This document shows, piece after piece, positions 36,940-45,023 of a DNA stretch of 64,000 nucleotides. The stretch covers positions 248,001 to 312,000 of the forward strand of contig KE159818.1 in assembly GCA_000403495.2 (NCBI GenBank), read 5' to 3'. Position 1 is the stretch's first letter; each line of letters begins with the position of its first letter. A program made the position numbers and the translations under genes. The stretch is from Lachnospiraceae bacterium 10-1 (GTDB taxonomy: Bacteria > Bacillota > Clostridia > Lachnospirales > Lachnospiraceae). Below the pieces are notes generated by a model. It ran no database searches and had not been told where the DNA came from. It saw only the letters and a list, made by a program, of their open reading frames with translations.

Positions 36940-38292
36940 TTACGGTTTAAACAGCAAAATATCCGAATCTGAGAGCTTTGTCAGTTTTCCTGAATGCACC
37001 TGACCGGAAAGATTTTCATTAGTTTCAAATGCTGCCCTAATATATTCTTTGGTATATCCAATCTGACAGTTTCTCCCTTCCACCACTTTTTTTTCTTCAA
37101 ATAATACCTCTACAGTTTTATGTAAAAATGCTTCCCTGTATTTCTGGGACATTTCTTTTTCCAATTGTAAAAGCTCGTTACTGCGTAATGCCTTGATATC
37201 TTCGGAAATCTGGTCTTTCATGGCAGCGGCAGGCGTACCTTTTCTTCTGGAATATTTAAAAATATGCATCTCATAAAAACCTGTTTTTCGTAAGAATTCC
37301 TTTGTTGCTTCAAATTCCTCCTGTGTTTCTCCCGGAAATCCCACAATCACGTCCGTGGTAATAGCCGGATGATCAAAATATTTTCTTAAAATGCATACTT
37401 TTTCATAGTATTCCTCTGTCAGATATTTTCTATTCATTCTTTTTAAAACTGTATCACAGCCGCTTTGCAGCGATAAATGAAAATGAGGACACAGCTTGGA
37501 ACACTGTACAATTCCTTTTACAAACTCCTCTGTAATAATGCGCGGCTCTAAAGAACCTAACCGGATACGGTCAATCCCATGTATCTTTTGTACTTCCTGT
37601 ATTAATTGCAGAAGTTTTCCGGAGGTGAAATCATTCCCCTTCTCTACCCCATAAGAACTTAAATGTATTCCTGTTAAAACTACTTCCCTGTATCCGTTTT
37701 TTGCAAGACTGCCAATCTCCTCTAAAACTTCTGTCATGCTGCGGCTTCTGCTTCTCCCTCTCGCATATGGAATAATACAGTAGGAGCAAAATTGATTACA
37801 CCCATCCTGTACTTTAATAAAAGCCCTTGTGTGCTCTGCCGTATGAGTGATCTGCATGGATTCATACTCATCCGTATGATTAATATCAACAATGGTCTTT
37901 CCTCCAAGTGTTTTATCCTGAGATGCACGGGCACTATTAGCTTTTTTTTCTGCCAGATATTCTTCCAGAATGGGAATCAGATCTTTCTTTTTATTATTTC
38001 CAATTACCAGATCAATTCCTGCATCCGTAAGCGCTTTTTCACTGTCAGTCTGAACATAACAGCCTACCGCCACCACAACTGCCTCTGGGTTCATTTTCCG
38101 TGCCCGGTGGAGCATCTGTCTGCTTTTTCTGTCGGCAATATTCGTTACGGTACACGTATTTACAATATAAATATCGGCATTTCCATCAAATGGTACAATA
38201 CTATAACCCTTTTCTTGTAACTTTTGTTGCATAAAATCCATCTCGTATCCGTTTACTTTACATCCAAGATTATGAAATGCTACACTTTTCAT
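36940..38292 (-). CDS. mtaB: tRNA t6A37 methylthiotransferase MtaB
   Basis: 450 residues from the ATG at 38292 (MKSVAFHNLGCKVNGYEMDF); a GTG start 12 bases earlier is also in frame. The UPF0004 domain provides Cys in NLGCKVN, VNTCTVT and VGCYVQ. The radical-SAM triad is in VQDGCNQFCSYCIIPYARG. A C-terminal TRAM domain covers about 385-450. It converts t6A to ms2t6A in tRNAs reading ANN codons, using two Fe-S clusters and SAM. Its start region is divergent from the HPr-like gene. Confidence 0.95.
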   Translation of the reverse strand: MKSVAFHNLGCKVNGYEMDFMQQKLQEKGYSIVPFDGNADIYIVNTCTVTNIADRKSRQMLHRARKMNPEAVVVAVGCYVQTDSEKALTDAGIDLVIGNNKKKDLIPILEEYLAEKKANSARASQDKTLGGKTIVDINHTDEYESMQITHTAEHTRAFIKVQDGCNQFCSYCIIPYARGRSRSRSMTEVLEEIGSLAKNGYREVVLTGIHLSSYGVEKGNDFTSGKLLQLIQEVQKIHGIDRIRLGSLEPRIITEEFVKGIVQCSKLCPHFHLSLQSGCDTVLKRMNRKYLTEEYYEKVCILRKYFDHPAITTDVIVGFPGETQEEFEATKEFLRKTGFYEMHIFKYSRRKGTPAAAMKDQISEDIKALRSNELLQLEKEMSQKYREAFLHKTVEVLFEEKKVVEGRNCQIGYTKEYIRAAFETNENLSGQVHSGKLTKLSDSDILLFKP

Positions 38293-38325
38293 ATTATTCA
38301 CCACTTTTTTTGTATTGTTTTATCA

Positions 38326-38354
38326 TTGACTTTTCACATACAACCCTTTACTAT
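38326..38354 (+). promoter_or_regulatory. Sigma-A promoter of the HPr-like gene
   Basis: TTGACT (38326-38331), 17-base spacer, TACTAT (38349-38354). It is 40 bases before the ATG and well placed for a single-gene transcript. Confidence 0.65.
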
Positions 38355-38393
38355 ATTAGCAGAAGGTATGAAAAATTTAAGGAGGTAATCACA

Positions 38394-38624
38394 ATGAAAA
38401 CCATTCAGATTTCATTAAACTCTATTGACAAGGTAAAATCTTTTGTAAATGATATTACAAAATTTGATTATGACTTTGACTTAGTATCCGGAAGATATGT
38501 AATTGACGCTAAATCTATTATGGGTATCTTTAGTTTGGATTTATCCAAACCTATCGATTTAAATATTCATGCAGAAGACAGTGTTGATGAAGTTCTCGAA
38601 GCATTAAAACCTTACATGATTTAA
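38394..38624 (+). CDS. HPr-like protein without the catalytic histidine (Crh-like)
   Basis: 76 residues from the ATG at 38394, behind AAGGAGG. The C-terminal half is clearly HPr: YVIDAKSIMGIFSLDLSKPI contains the Ser46-type site (Ser41 here), and VDEVLEALKPYM is the last helix. The N-terminal loop that should hold GIHARP reads NSIDKVKSFVNDITKF, so the phosphorylatable His15 is gone. B. subtilis Crh likewise keeps Ser46 and lacks His15, acting only as a CcpA co-regulator. A regulatory role here is inferred. Own promoter and terminator make it a single-gene unit. Confidence 0.75.
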   Translation: MKTIQISLNSIDKVKSFVNDITKFDYDFDLVSGRYVIDAKSIMGIFSLDLSKPIDLNIHAEDSVDEVLEALKPYMI

Positions 38625-38657
38625 TGGAAACAACCACATAATAAGTAAAAGAGTAGT

Positions 38658-38686
38658 GAGCTGGCTGAAAGGCCAGCTCATTTTTT
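38658..38686 (+). terminator. Terminator after the HPr-like gene
   Basis: GAGCTGGC and GCCAGCTC pair perfectly around a six-base loop; the T6 tract at 38681-38686 follows after one base. It starts 33 bases past the stop. Confidence 0.9.
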
Positions 38687-38707
38687 GTTATCCATTGTTT
38701 AACATAA

Positions 38708-38733
38708 GGAATGACTCGCGAAGCACGTCATCC
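38708..38733 (-). terminator. Weak hairpin after thiI
   Basis: GGATGAC and GTCATTCC pair with one bulged base around an 11-base loop, seven bases past the thiI stop. The T tract is poor. It may help end the thiI transcript, together with the stronger neighbouring hairpin. Confidence 0.3.
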
Positions 38734-38739
38734 GTTGTT

Positions 38740-39921
38740 TCACCACTTTACAACTACTACTTCATCCGTATCAAGGGCCTGCTGCACCAGTTCATCAATT
38801 TTTTCTTCCAAATTCTTTTCATGCCGCTTGATGATATTTAAATTTGGCTTTGTCACAGGATGCTTGGCCACAAATATTGTACAACAGTCCTCATAGGGCA
38901 GAATAGAAGTTTCATAAGTACCAATCTTTTCCGATACATCCACTATTTCCATTTTGTCAAATCCGATCAACGGACGAAAAACAGGAAGTGTACACACTTC
39001 ATTGGTAACTGCTAACGACTGTACTGTCTGAGACGCCACTTGTCCAATACTTTCTCCTGTGATCAACCCCAGACAGGCATTTTCTTTTGCAATCCTTTCT
39101 GCAATCTTCATCATATACCTTCGCATAATGATAGTAAGTTCTTCATGAGGGCATTTCTCATAGATATACAACTGAATATCCGTAAAGTTGATAATGTGAA
39201 GATAAACCGGCCCTGCATAGCGGGACACCAGTCTTGCCAGATCAATTACTTTTTGCTTTGCCCGGTCACTCGTATAAGGGGGTGCATGAAAATACACGGC
39301 ATCAATCTTTACTCCCCGTTTGGCAATCATATAACCTGCCACCGGAGAATCAATCCCTCCTGATAAAAGTAGCATTGCCTTTCCGTTACTTCCCACCGGC
39401 ATACCGCCCGGCCCCGGTATCTCAATAGAATAAATGTAAATCTTTTCCCGTATTTCCACATGCAGCATCACATCAGGATGATGCACGTCCACCTTCATTT
39501 CAGGAAACACATCTAGTACTCTGCTTCCCAGCTCCATATTAAGCTCCATAGAGTTCATAGGATAATTTTTACGTGCTCTTCTGGTATTTACCTTAAAGGT
39601 TATATTTTTATTTTCATATGTCCTGTCCACATACTCTATTACTGTCTGGGCAAGTTTCTCAAATCCTTCATCCACTACATCAATTACCGGACAAATTCCT
39701 GAAATGCCAAATACCGTTTTTAAATTATCCACCGTCTCATCATAATCAAATTCAGATAATGCATGAACATAAATCCTGCCTTCCGTCCGGGAGACCTTAA
39801 ATTCTCCCTCACAGCGCTTTAATGCATATTTTACCTGCTGGGCAAGAGCTTCTTCAAATAAATGTTTATTTTTTCCTTTTACGCCGATTTCAGCGTACTT
39901 AATTAAAAATGCTGTAAACAT
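38740..39921 (-). CDS. thiI: tRNA 4-thiouridine synthetase ThiI
   Basis: 393 residues, the Firmicute length without the C-terminal rhodanese domain of E. coli ThiI. The N-terminus is FTAFLIKYAEIGVKGKNKHL. A THUMP domain lies at about 60-165 and the PP-loop is AMLLLSGGIDSPVAGYMIAK. CLGLITGESIGQVASQT and LPYEDCCTIFVAKHP complete the catalytic domain. It makes s4U8 in tRNA. Rhodanese-less forms take sulfur directly from a dedicated cysteine desulfurase, and one is encoded immediately upstream, as with nifZ-thiI in B. subtilis. Confidence 0.95.
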   Translation of the reverse strand: MFTAFLIKYAEIGVKGKNKHLFEEALAQQVKYALKRCEGEFKVSRTEGRIYVHALSEFDYDETVDNLKTVFGISGICPVIDVVDEGFEKLAQTVIEYVDRTYENKNITFKVNTRRARKNYPMNSMELNMELGSRVLDVFPEMKVDVHHPDVMLHVEIREKIYIYSIEIPGPGGMPVGSNGKAMLLLSGGIDSPVAGYMIAKRGVKIDAVYFHAPPYTSDRAKQKVIDLARLVSRYAGPVYLHIINFTDIQLYIYEKCPHEELTIIMRRYMMKIAERIAKENACLGLITGESIGQVASQTVQSLAVTNEVCTLPVFRPLIGFDKMEIVDVSEKIGTYETSILPYEDCCTIFVAKHPVTKPNLNIIKRHEKNLEEKIDELVQQALDTDEVVVVKW

Positions 39922-39960
39922 AATTCCTCTTTTCTATAGATATCTATTTAGGTAATTGCA

Positions 39961-40014
39961 AATATTCAGACAATATTTCTGTTCAAACGCCACAGAAAAT
40001 ATTGTCTGAATATT
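39961..40014. repeat. Long near-perfect inverted repeat between the desulfurase gene and thiI
   Basis: A 22-base left arm beginning AATATTCAGACAATATTT pairs with a 23-base right arm (one bulged A) around about nine bases. It begins about ten bases past the desulfurase stop. It could be a partial terminator or processing site, since the T tract on the minus strand is weak. Confidence 0.55.
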
Positions 40015-40023
40015 CCCGCTATT

Positions 40024-41196
40024 TTACCGTCTCGGGGATGTTCTTTCACCTGTGTATTTTCTAAGCATGGGAATTATATCATACATTACCTGCAAAGTAT
40101 AGTTTATTTCTTCCATAGTTGTAAACACGGAAAAACTGAAACGTATGGTGGATCCTAAAAGATCCTGTGGAATTCCCATAGCACGCAGGGTAGCGGAAGG
40201 CTGGGGCTTATGAGCTGAGCAGGCGCTTCCGGCAGAAACATAAATTCCTTTGTCCTCAAGGGCGTGGAGAAGAACCTCGCTGCGGACGCCTCTTATAGAT
40301 ACACTCACCACATGAGGTGCACCGTTTTCATCAGGGCAGCCATTTACCACTACATCATCCAGCTTTCTCATGCCATCCACAAAAGCTTTTTTGATTATAT
40401 AAAGCTTTTCTATTTCCTGATCCAGATTTCCATAAATCATTTCAACGGCTTTTGCCATGCCTGCAATCCCGGGAACATTTTCCGTACCGGAGCGGATACC
40501 GCCCTGCTGGCCGCCGCCAAAAACTATTGGTTTGATTTTTACCTTTTCATCCACGTATAAGAAACCGACTCCTTTTGGTCCATGAATCTTATGAGCGCTG
40601 ACAGATAAAAGATCTATTTTCATTTTTTTAGGATAAATTTTAAATTTACCATACCCCTGCACTGCATCTACGTGAAACAATATTTTAGGGTTCATTCTTT
40701 TGATCAAAGCCCCTGCCTGGGCAACAGGCTGCAAAGAACCTACTTCATTGTTGGTATGCATAATGGAAACTAATATAGTTTCTCCGGTAATGGCACGCTC
40801 TAAGTCCTCCAAACGGATGCATCCTTTTGCATCTACCGGCAGATAAGTTACACGAAATCCTTCTTCCTCCAAATGTTTCATGGTTTGAAGAACTGCCGGA
40901 TGCTCTATCTGCGTGGTAATCAAGTGCCTTCCGCTTCTACAGTTTGCATAAGCGCCGCCTCTGATCGCCAAATTATCTGATTCCGTGCCTCCTGAAGTAA
41001 AAAATATTTCTTTTTCGTTTACTTTCAAATTTCTGGCAATTACATCCTTTGCATAACGGATATATTTCTCTGCCTGAACGCCCTTTCTATGGAGACTTGA
41101 GGGATTTCCATAGTCTTCACACATAATCTGGGTTATCAGGGCAGCTACCTGGTCAAAACATCTGGTGGTTGCCGAATTGTCTAAATATACCTCCAT
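40024..41196 (-). CDS. Cysteine desulfurase (NifS/IscS family), ThiI partner
   Basis: 390 residues. The PLP-enzyme pattern is EVYLDNSATTRCFDQV, EIFFTSGGTESDNLAIRGG and LVSIMHTNNEVGSLQPV. The PLP Lys is in LLSVSAHKIHGPKGVGFLY and the persulfide Cys in VSAGSACSAHKPQPSATLRA. It removes sulfur from cysteine in the cytoplasm and passes it to an acceptor. The next gene downstream is thiI, so tRNA thiolation is the probable destination. No iscU or other Fe-S scaffold gene is adjacent. Confidence 0.94.
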   Translation of the reverse strand: MEVYLDNSATTRCFDQVAALITQIMCEDYGNPSSLHRKGVQAEKYIRYAKDVIARNLKVNEKEIFFTSGGTESDNLAIRGGAYANCRSGRHLITTQIEHPAVLQTMKHLEEEGFRVTYLPVDAKGCIRLEDLERAITGETILVSIMHTNNEVGSLQPVAQAGALIKRMNPKILFHVDAVQGYGKFKIYPKKMKIDLLSVSAHKIHGPKGVGFLYVDEKVKIKPIVFGGGQQGGIRSGTENVPGIAGMAKAVEMIYGNLDQEIEKLYIIKKAFVDGMRKLDDVVVNGCPDENGAPHVVSVSIRGVRSEVLLHALEDKGIYVSAGSACSAHKPQPSATLRAMGIPQDLLGSTIRFSFSVFTTMEEINYTLQVMYDIIPMLRKYTGERTSPRR

Positions 41197-41253
41197 AATA
41201 TCACTGGCCTTTCTAAACAGAGTATTCCTCTTTATCTTACTATTACTATATGA

Positions 41254-41994
41254 TTATTGCTCTAAATGGTACATTAATATGGACAGGACTGTCATACCCG
41301 CGGTTTCTGTCCGCAGGATGCGTTTTCCAAGAGTAATGGGAATAATTCCTGCCTTCACAGCTTCCTCAATTTCTTCTTCTGCAAATCCACCCTCCGGTCC
41401 GATGAAAACAGCAATATTCTCGCCTGGCTTCAATCCGCTGATTATCTGTTTCGTCTTTTCCATACCTTCTGCCAGCTCGTAAGGTATCATTTTTACCTGC
41501 GCAAAACTGCTGTAGCTGACTGCATCCCGAAAGCTCATTACCTCATGCACCCTTGGAATGATTCCTCTCTTGCTTTGCTTAGCCGCCGCTTCTGCAATTC
41601 CCTGCCATCTTAAAATTTTGCTTTTTGCTTTTTTTTCATCCAGCTTTACCACTGACCGCTTTGCCGCAACCGGTATTATCTCATATGCGCCCAACTCTAC
41701 CGCCTTTTGGATAATTAGTTCCATTTTATCCGCCTTGGGAAGCCCTTGAAAAAGATAAATCTTAGAAGGCAGTTCCATTCCCTCCTCTTTGACAAACCGC
41801 AGTTCACAAATGATCTCTTCTTCCCAAAATGCATCTATTCCACAGCGGTATTCCTTTCCGTCAATGCCATTGCTGACTGAAATCTCATCTCCCGCTTTCA
41901 TGCGAAGCACATTTTTGATGTGATTCACATCTTTTCCTTTTATGATAATCCTTTTTCCCTGAATCTGACCGGGATCTACAAAAAACTGATACAT
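41254..41994 (-). CDS. rsmE: 16S rRNA m3U1498 methyltransferase RsmE
   Basis: 246 residues. The N-terminal PUA-like part includes VNHIKNVLRMKAGDEISVSN. The SPOUT knot is seen in IYLFQGLPKADKMELIIQKA, VAAKRSVVKLDEKKAKSKIL and AVFIGPEGGFAEEEIEEAVK, ending with LGKRILRTETAGMTVLSIL. It methylates U1498 of 16S rRNA with SAM. It is nine bases after prmA, a common pairing. Confidence 0.95.
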   Translation of the reverse strand: MYQFFVDPGQIQGKRIIIKGKDVNHIKNVLRMKAGDEISVSNGIDGKEYRCGIDAFWEEEIICELRFVKEEGMELPSKIYLFQGLPKADKMELIIQKAVELGAYEIIPVAAKRSVVKLDEKKAKSKILRWQGIAEAAAKQSKRGIIPRVHEVMSFRDAVSYSSFAQVKMIPYELAEGMEKTKQIISGLKPGENIAVFIGPEGGFAEEEIEEAVKAGIIPITLGKRILRTETAGMTVLSILMYHLEQ

Positions 41995-42003
41995 AGCTTA
42001 AGT

Positions 42004-43020
42004 TTAATTATCCTTCCTTGCAATCACGCCTACCCATTCGCCCTGATGGTTTACTTCCAGCACTGTAAGTCCCGCTTCCCTTATAGCTTTTACCACAGTT
42101 TCCTCTTTTTCATCAATAATACCGGAAGTAATATATATGCCGCCCTTTTTTAACTGATGAAGAATTACTGGCGTTAAGGGCACAAGTACCTCTGCCAGAA
42201 TATTCGCCACAACAATATCATAGCATTCATACCCTGCCTTGTCCTGCACATCCTTTTCAGTAATAATGTTACCGATCATCATGGTAAAATCATTCTTTGA
42301 AATTCCATTTGCTTCCATGTTCTCCCTTACCGCATCCACAGCGCAGGGATCAAGGTCGGTCCCTACTGCCTTTTTAGCTCCGAACATTAAAGCAAGAATA
42401 GCTAAAATACCGCTTCCGGTTCCCACATCCAAAAGCACTGTTTCCGGTGTAATAAATTTTCGAAGGGCTTTAATGCAAAGCTGCGTGGTATCATGCATTC
42501 CGGTGCCAAAAGCAGTTCCCGGATCAATGTGAAGAACCATTTTCCCCTGATCCTGCGGCTCTACTTCTTCCCATGAAGGAATAACTAAAACATCATCTAT
42601 GGTAAATTGATGGAAATACTGTTTCCAGTTATTAATCCAGTCAATATCCTCGGTTTCTTCAATGGACACCGTTCCTTCTCCAATATCCATAAAATCTTTT
42701 ATGCTTTCCAGCTCTTCTTTTACCCTTTCACATATTGCCTCTGCGGTGGTTTCTTCCCCATTTAAAATAAGTCCATGATAACTGCTGCCTTCCGGTAATT
42801 CTGATTCTTCTTTTTCTTCCACAAAAAAACTAAGATATGCAATTCCGTCATCCTCCGGAACATCCGGCAGAATGTCCACAAACATCTGCTCCTTTTCCCA
42901 CGCAGTCAAAGGAACTTTATCTTCAATTTGTGCACCCTCTAATCCAATATCATATAAGGTGCTGATAATAATGTCTTCTGCATCTGTAGTTGTTTTTATT
43001 TTAAACTTCAACCATTTCAT
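42004..43020 (-). CDS. prmA: Ribosomal protein L11 methyltransferase PrmA
   Basis: 338 residues. The N-terminal substrate-recognition domain begins MKWLKFKIKTTTDAEDII. The linker holds WINNWKQYFHQFTIDDVLVI, and HIDPGTAFGTGMHDTTQLCI precedes the SAM site VLLDVGTGSGILAILALMFG. CYDIVVANILAEVLVPL is the catalytic motif with the NxL pattern. It trimethylates lysines of ribosomal protein L11. It is read with rsmE. Confidence 0.95.
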   Translation of the reverse strand: MKWLKFKIKTTTDAEDIIISTLYDIGLEGAQIEDKVPLTAWEKEQMFVDILPDVPEDDGIAYLSFFVEEKEESELPEGSSYHGLILNGEETTAEAICERVKEELESIKDFMDIGEGTVSIEETEDIDWINNWKQYFHQFTIDDVLVIPSWEEVEPQDQGKMVLHIDPGTAFGTGMHDTTQLCIKALRKFITPETVLLDVGTGSGILAILALMFGAKKAVGTDLDPCAVDAVRENMEANGISKNDFTMMIGNIITEKDVQDKAGYECYDIVVANILAEVLVPLTPVILHQLKKGGIYITSGIIDEKEETVVKAIREAGLTVLEVNHQGEWVGVIARKDN

Positions 43021-43070
43021 ATAAATAAAATCCTTCCCGATAAAATATTTCTCCTCAGTAATTATTGAGA

Positions 43071-43099
43071 TTGACCTGATAACAGTTCCATATTATCAT
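43071..43099 (+). promoter_or_regulatory. Candidate sigma-A promoter of the Nudix gene
   Basis: TTGACC (43071-43076), 17-base spacer, TATCAT (43094-43099), about 50 bases before the ATG. It lies divergent from prmA. Confidence 0.5.
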
Positions 43100-43151
43100 A
43101 GAAATGATTTTGTTGCTATTGCATTTTACGTATAGGAAAGGGTTCTTTTAA

Positions 43152-44033
43152 ATGATACAAGATATTTATCCCAAGATTTATCATAACGAATATCAAGATA
43201 CAAAGCCCACAGAAAATGATTTTATTCTAATCTTTCACAAAAATACCATACTTGTGCGCTTTCAAAACGAAAAACTGCGGTACCCTGCATTAAAAGAAAC
43301 CAGCTCTTTTTCATGTGAGTACTATTATTTGTTTTCTATTGATCAATATAGATATTTTCTGGCAAAACCCAGCCGGATCATTTCTCCCGCAGCAGATGTT
43401 AAGCCAGCCATAACCTTAAATGGCTACCACTATGAAAATGTAAGCATATTCCGTACTGCCTGTTCAAGACATACTGCATTTGCCGGAATAACCGCCCACC
43501 ACTTGTTTAACTGGTACCAGACCAATCAATTCTGCGGACGCTGCGGACACAGCATGATTCCCGATCATAAGGAACGCATGCTGCTTTGCCCCCATTGTCA
43601 CAATATGGTTTACCCCCGAATTTCTCCTGCCGTTATTATAGGCATTATAAATGGAGATAAAATATTAATGAGTAAATATGCCGGACGTCCATACACTAAC
43701 TATGCACTAATTGCAGGTTTTACGGAAATCGGAGAATCCGCAGAACAGACAGTTGCAAGAGAGGTAATGGAAGAAGTCGGGCTTAAAGTAAAAAATATTC
43801 GCTATTACAAAAGCCAGCCCTGGGGATTTTCCGGAAGCCTGCTCATGGGATTTTTCTGCGATCTTCATGGTTCTGATGAAATCAATCTTGACAAAAACGA
43901 GCTGGCAGAAGCCGGATGGTTTCAGCGGGAAGAAATTGATCTTGAGGATGACCAGTTAAGCCTTACCCGTGAAATGATCATGGCTTTTAAAGAATCCCGT
44001 TTATCCTGTCAAGCTCTTCCCTTGAAAAGTTAA
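43152..44033 (+). CDS. nudC: NAD+/NADH pyrophosphatase, NudC-type Nudix hydrolase
   Basis: 293 residues. The N-terminal domain precedes a four-Cys zinc ribbon (FCGRCGHSMIPD and LLCPHCHNMVYPRISP). The Nudix box reads GFTEIGESAEQTVAREVMEE followed by VGL, and the NudC-specific array SQPWGFSGSLLMGF (SQPWPFxxS type) is present with Gly in place of the usual Pro. The enzyme hydrolyses NAD(H) and can remove NAD caps from RNA. The gene is plus-strand and its last 47 bases overlap the convergent aldo/keto reductase gene. Confidence 0.9.
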   Translation: MIQDIYPKIYHNEYQDTKPTENDFILIFHKNTILVRFQNEKLRYPALKETSSFSCEYYYLFSIDQYRYFLAKPSRIISPAADVKPAITLNGYHYENVSIFRTACSRHTAFAGITAHHLFNWYQTNQFCGRCGHSMIPDHKERMLLCPHCHNMVYPRISPAVIIGIINGDKILMSKYAGRPYTNYALIAGFTEIGESAEQTVAREVMEEVGLKVKNIRYYKSQPWGFSGSLLMGFFCDLHGSDEINLDKNELAEAGWFQREEIDLEDDQLSLTREMIMAFKESRLSCQALPLKS

Positions 44034-44976
44034 TATTATCCAAAGCCTTAATATTTTCCAGAATCTGCTCCGGCCTGCTGGCTCCAATCAGCACTGATGT
44101 CACCTTGCCATCCCGCAGAATCCATGCCAATGCCATCTGTGTAAGCGACTGTCCCCTTTGTCCGGCGATTTCATTTAATTTCCGAACCTTCTCCAGTCTG
44201 CATTCATCCAGATTTTCTTTGTGCAGATAAGGGCTCTTTCCCCCGCCAATACGCGAATCTTCCGGAATTCCATTTAAATACTTCCCGGTAAGAATTCCCT
44301 GAGCCAAAGGGCTAAAAGCAATACAGCCTATACCATTTTCATAAAGGTAATCCTTCAGCCCGTCCTCTTCTATCCAGCGGTCCAGCATAGAATACCTTGG
44401 CTGATGGATGATAAAAGGCGTTCCTTGCTTTTTTAGTATCTCGTAAGCTTTCTGCGTCTGTTCTTTTTTGTAATTGGAAATACCAACATACAAAGCTTTC
44501 CCCTGTCTTACGATCTGATCCAGCGCTCCCATTGTCTCCTCAAGAGGCGTATTGGGATCCGGCCTGTGATGATAAAAAATATCTACATAATCCAGTCCCA
44601 ATTTTTTCAGACTCTGGTCAAGACTGGCAATCAAGTATTTTTTAGAACCTCCGTCTCCATAAGGCCCTTTCCACATGTCATATCCTGCCTTGCTGGATAT
44701 AATCATTTCATTTCTGTAAGGCATCAGATCAGATTTTAAGATCCTTCCCATATTTTCCTCAGCACTACCATATACGGGACCATAGTTATTCGCCAAATCG
44801 AAATGTGTAATGCCATGATCAAAGGCGGTAAATAAAATCCGTTTCATATTTTCCATTTCATTTACCGAGCCAAAATTATGCCACATCCCCAAAGAAAGTG
44901 CTGGCAGCTTAAGACCACTTTTCCCACAGCGGTTATAAATCATACTTTCATATCTTTTTTCATCTGCAACATACAT
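43987..44976 (-). CDS. Aldo/keto reductase, YghZ type
   Basis: 329 residues. The N-terminus MYVADEKRYESMIYNRCGKS, then GLKLPALSLGMWHNFG, matches the YghZ (L-glyceraldehyde 3-phosphate reductase) subgroup. The AKR tetrad positions are present: FDLANNYGPVYGSAEE (Asp, Tyr), IISSKAGYDMW (Lys) and DIFYHHRPD (His). SVLIGASRPEQILENIKAL is the NADPH-binding end. It reduces aldehydes in the cytoplasm. Its 3' end overlaps the nudC-type gene on the other strand by 47 bases. Confidence 0.9.
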   Translation of the reverse strand: MYVADEKRYESMIYNRCGKSGLKLPALSLGMWHNFGSVNEMENMKRILFTAFDHGITHFDLANNYGPVYGSAEENMGRILKSDLMPYRNEMIISSKAGYDMWKGPYGDGGSKKYLIASLDQSLKKLGLDYVDIFYHHRPDPNTPLEETMGALDQIVRQGKALYVGISNYKKEQTQKAYEILKKQGTPFIIHQPRYSMLDRWIEEDGLKDYLYENGIGCIAFSPLAQGILTGKYLNGIPEDSRIGGGKSPYLHKENLDECRLEKVRKLNEIAGQRGQSLTQMALAWILRDGKVTSVLIGASRPEQILENIKALDNINFSREELDRINGIL

Positions 44977-45023
44977 TTTTAATACTCCGGTCTTTCTATT
45001 TTTATAAAATCACACAAATCTTC

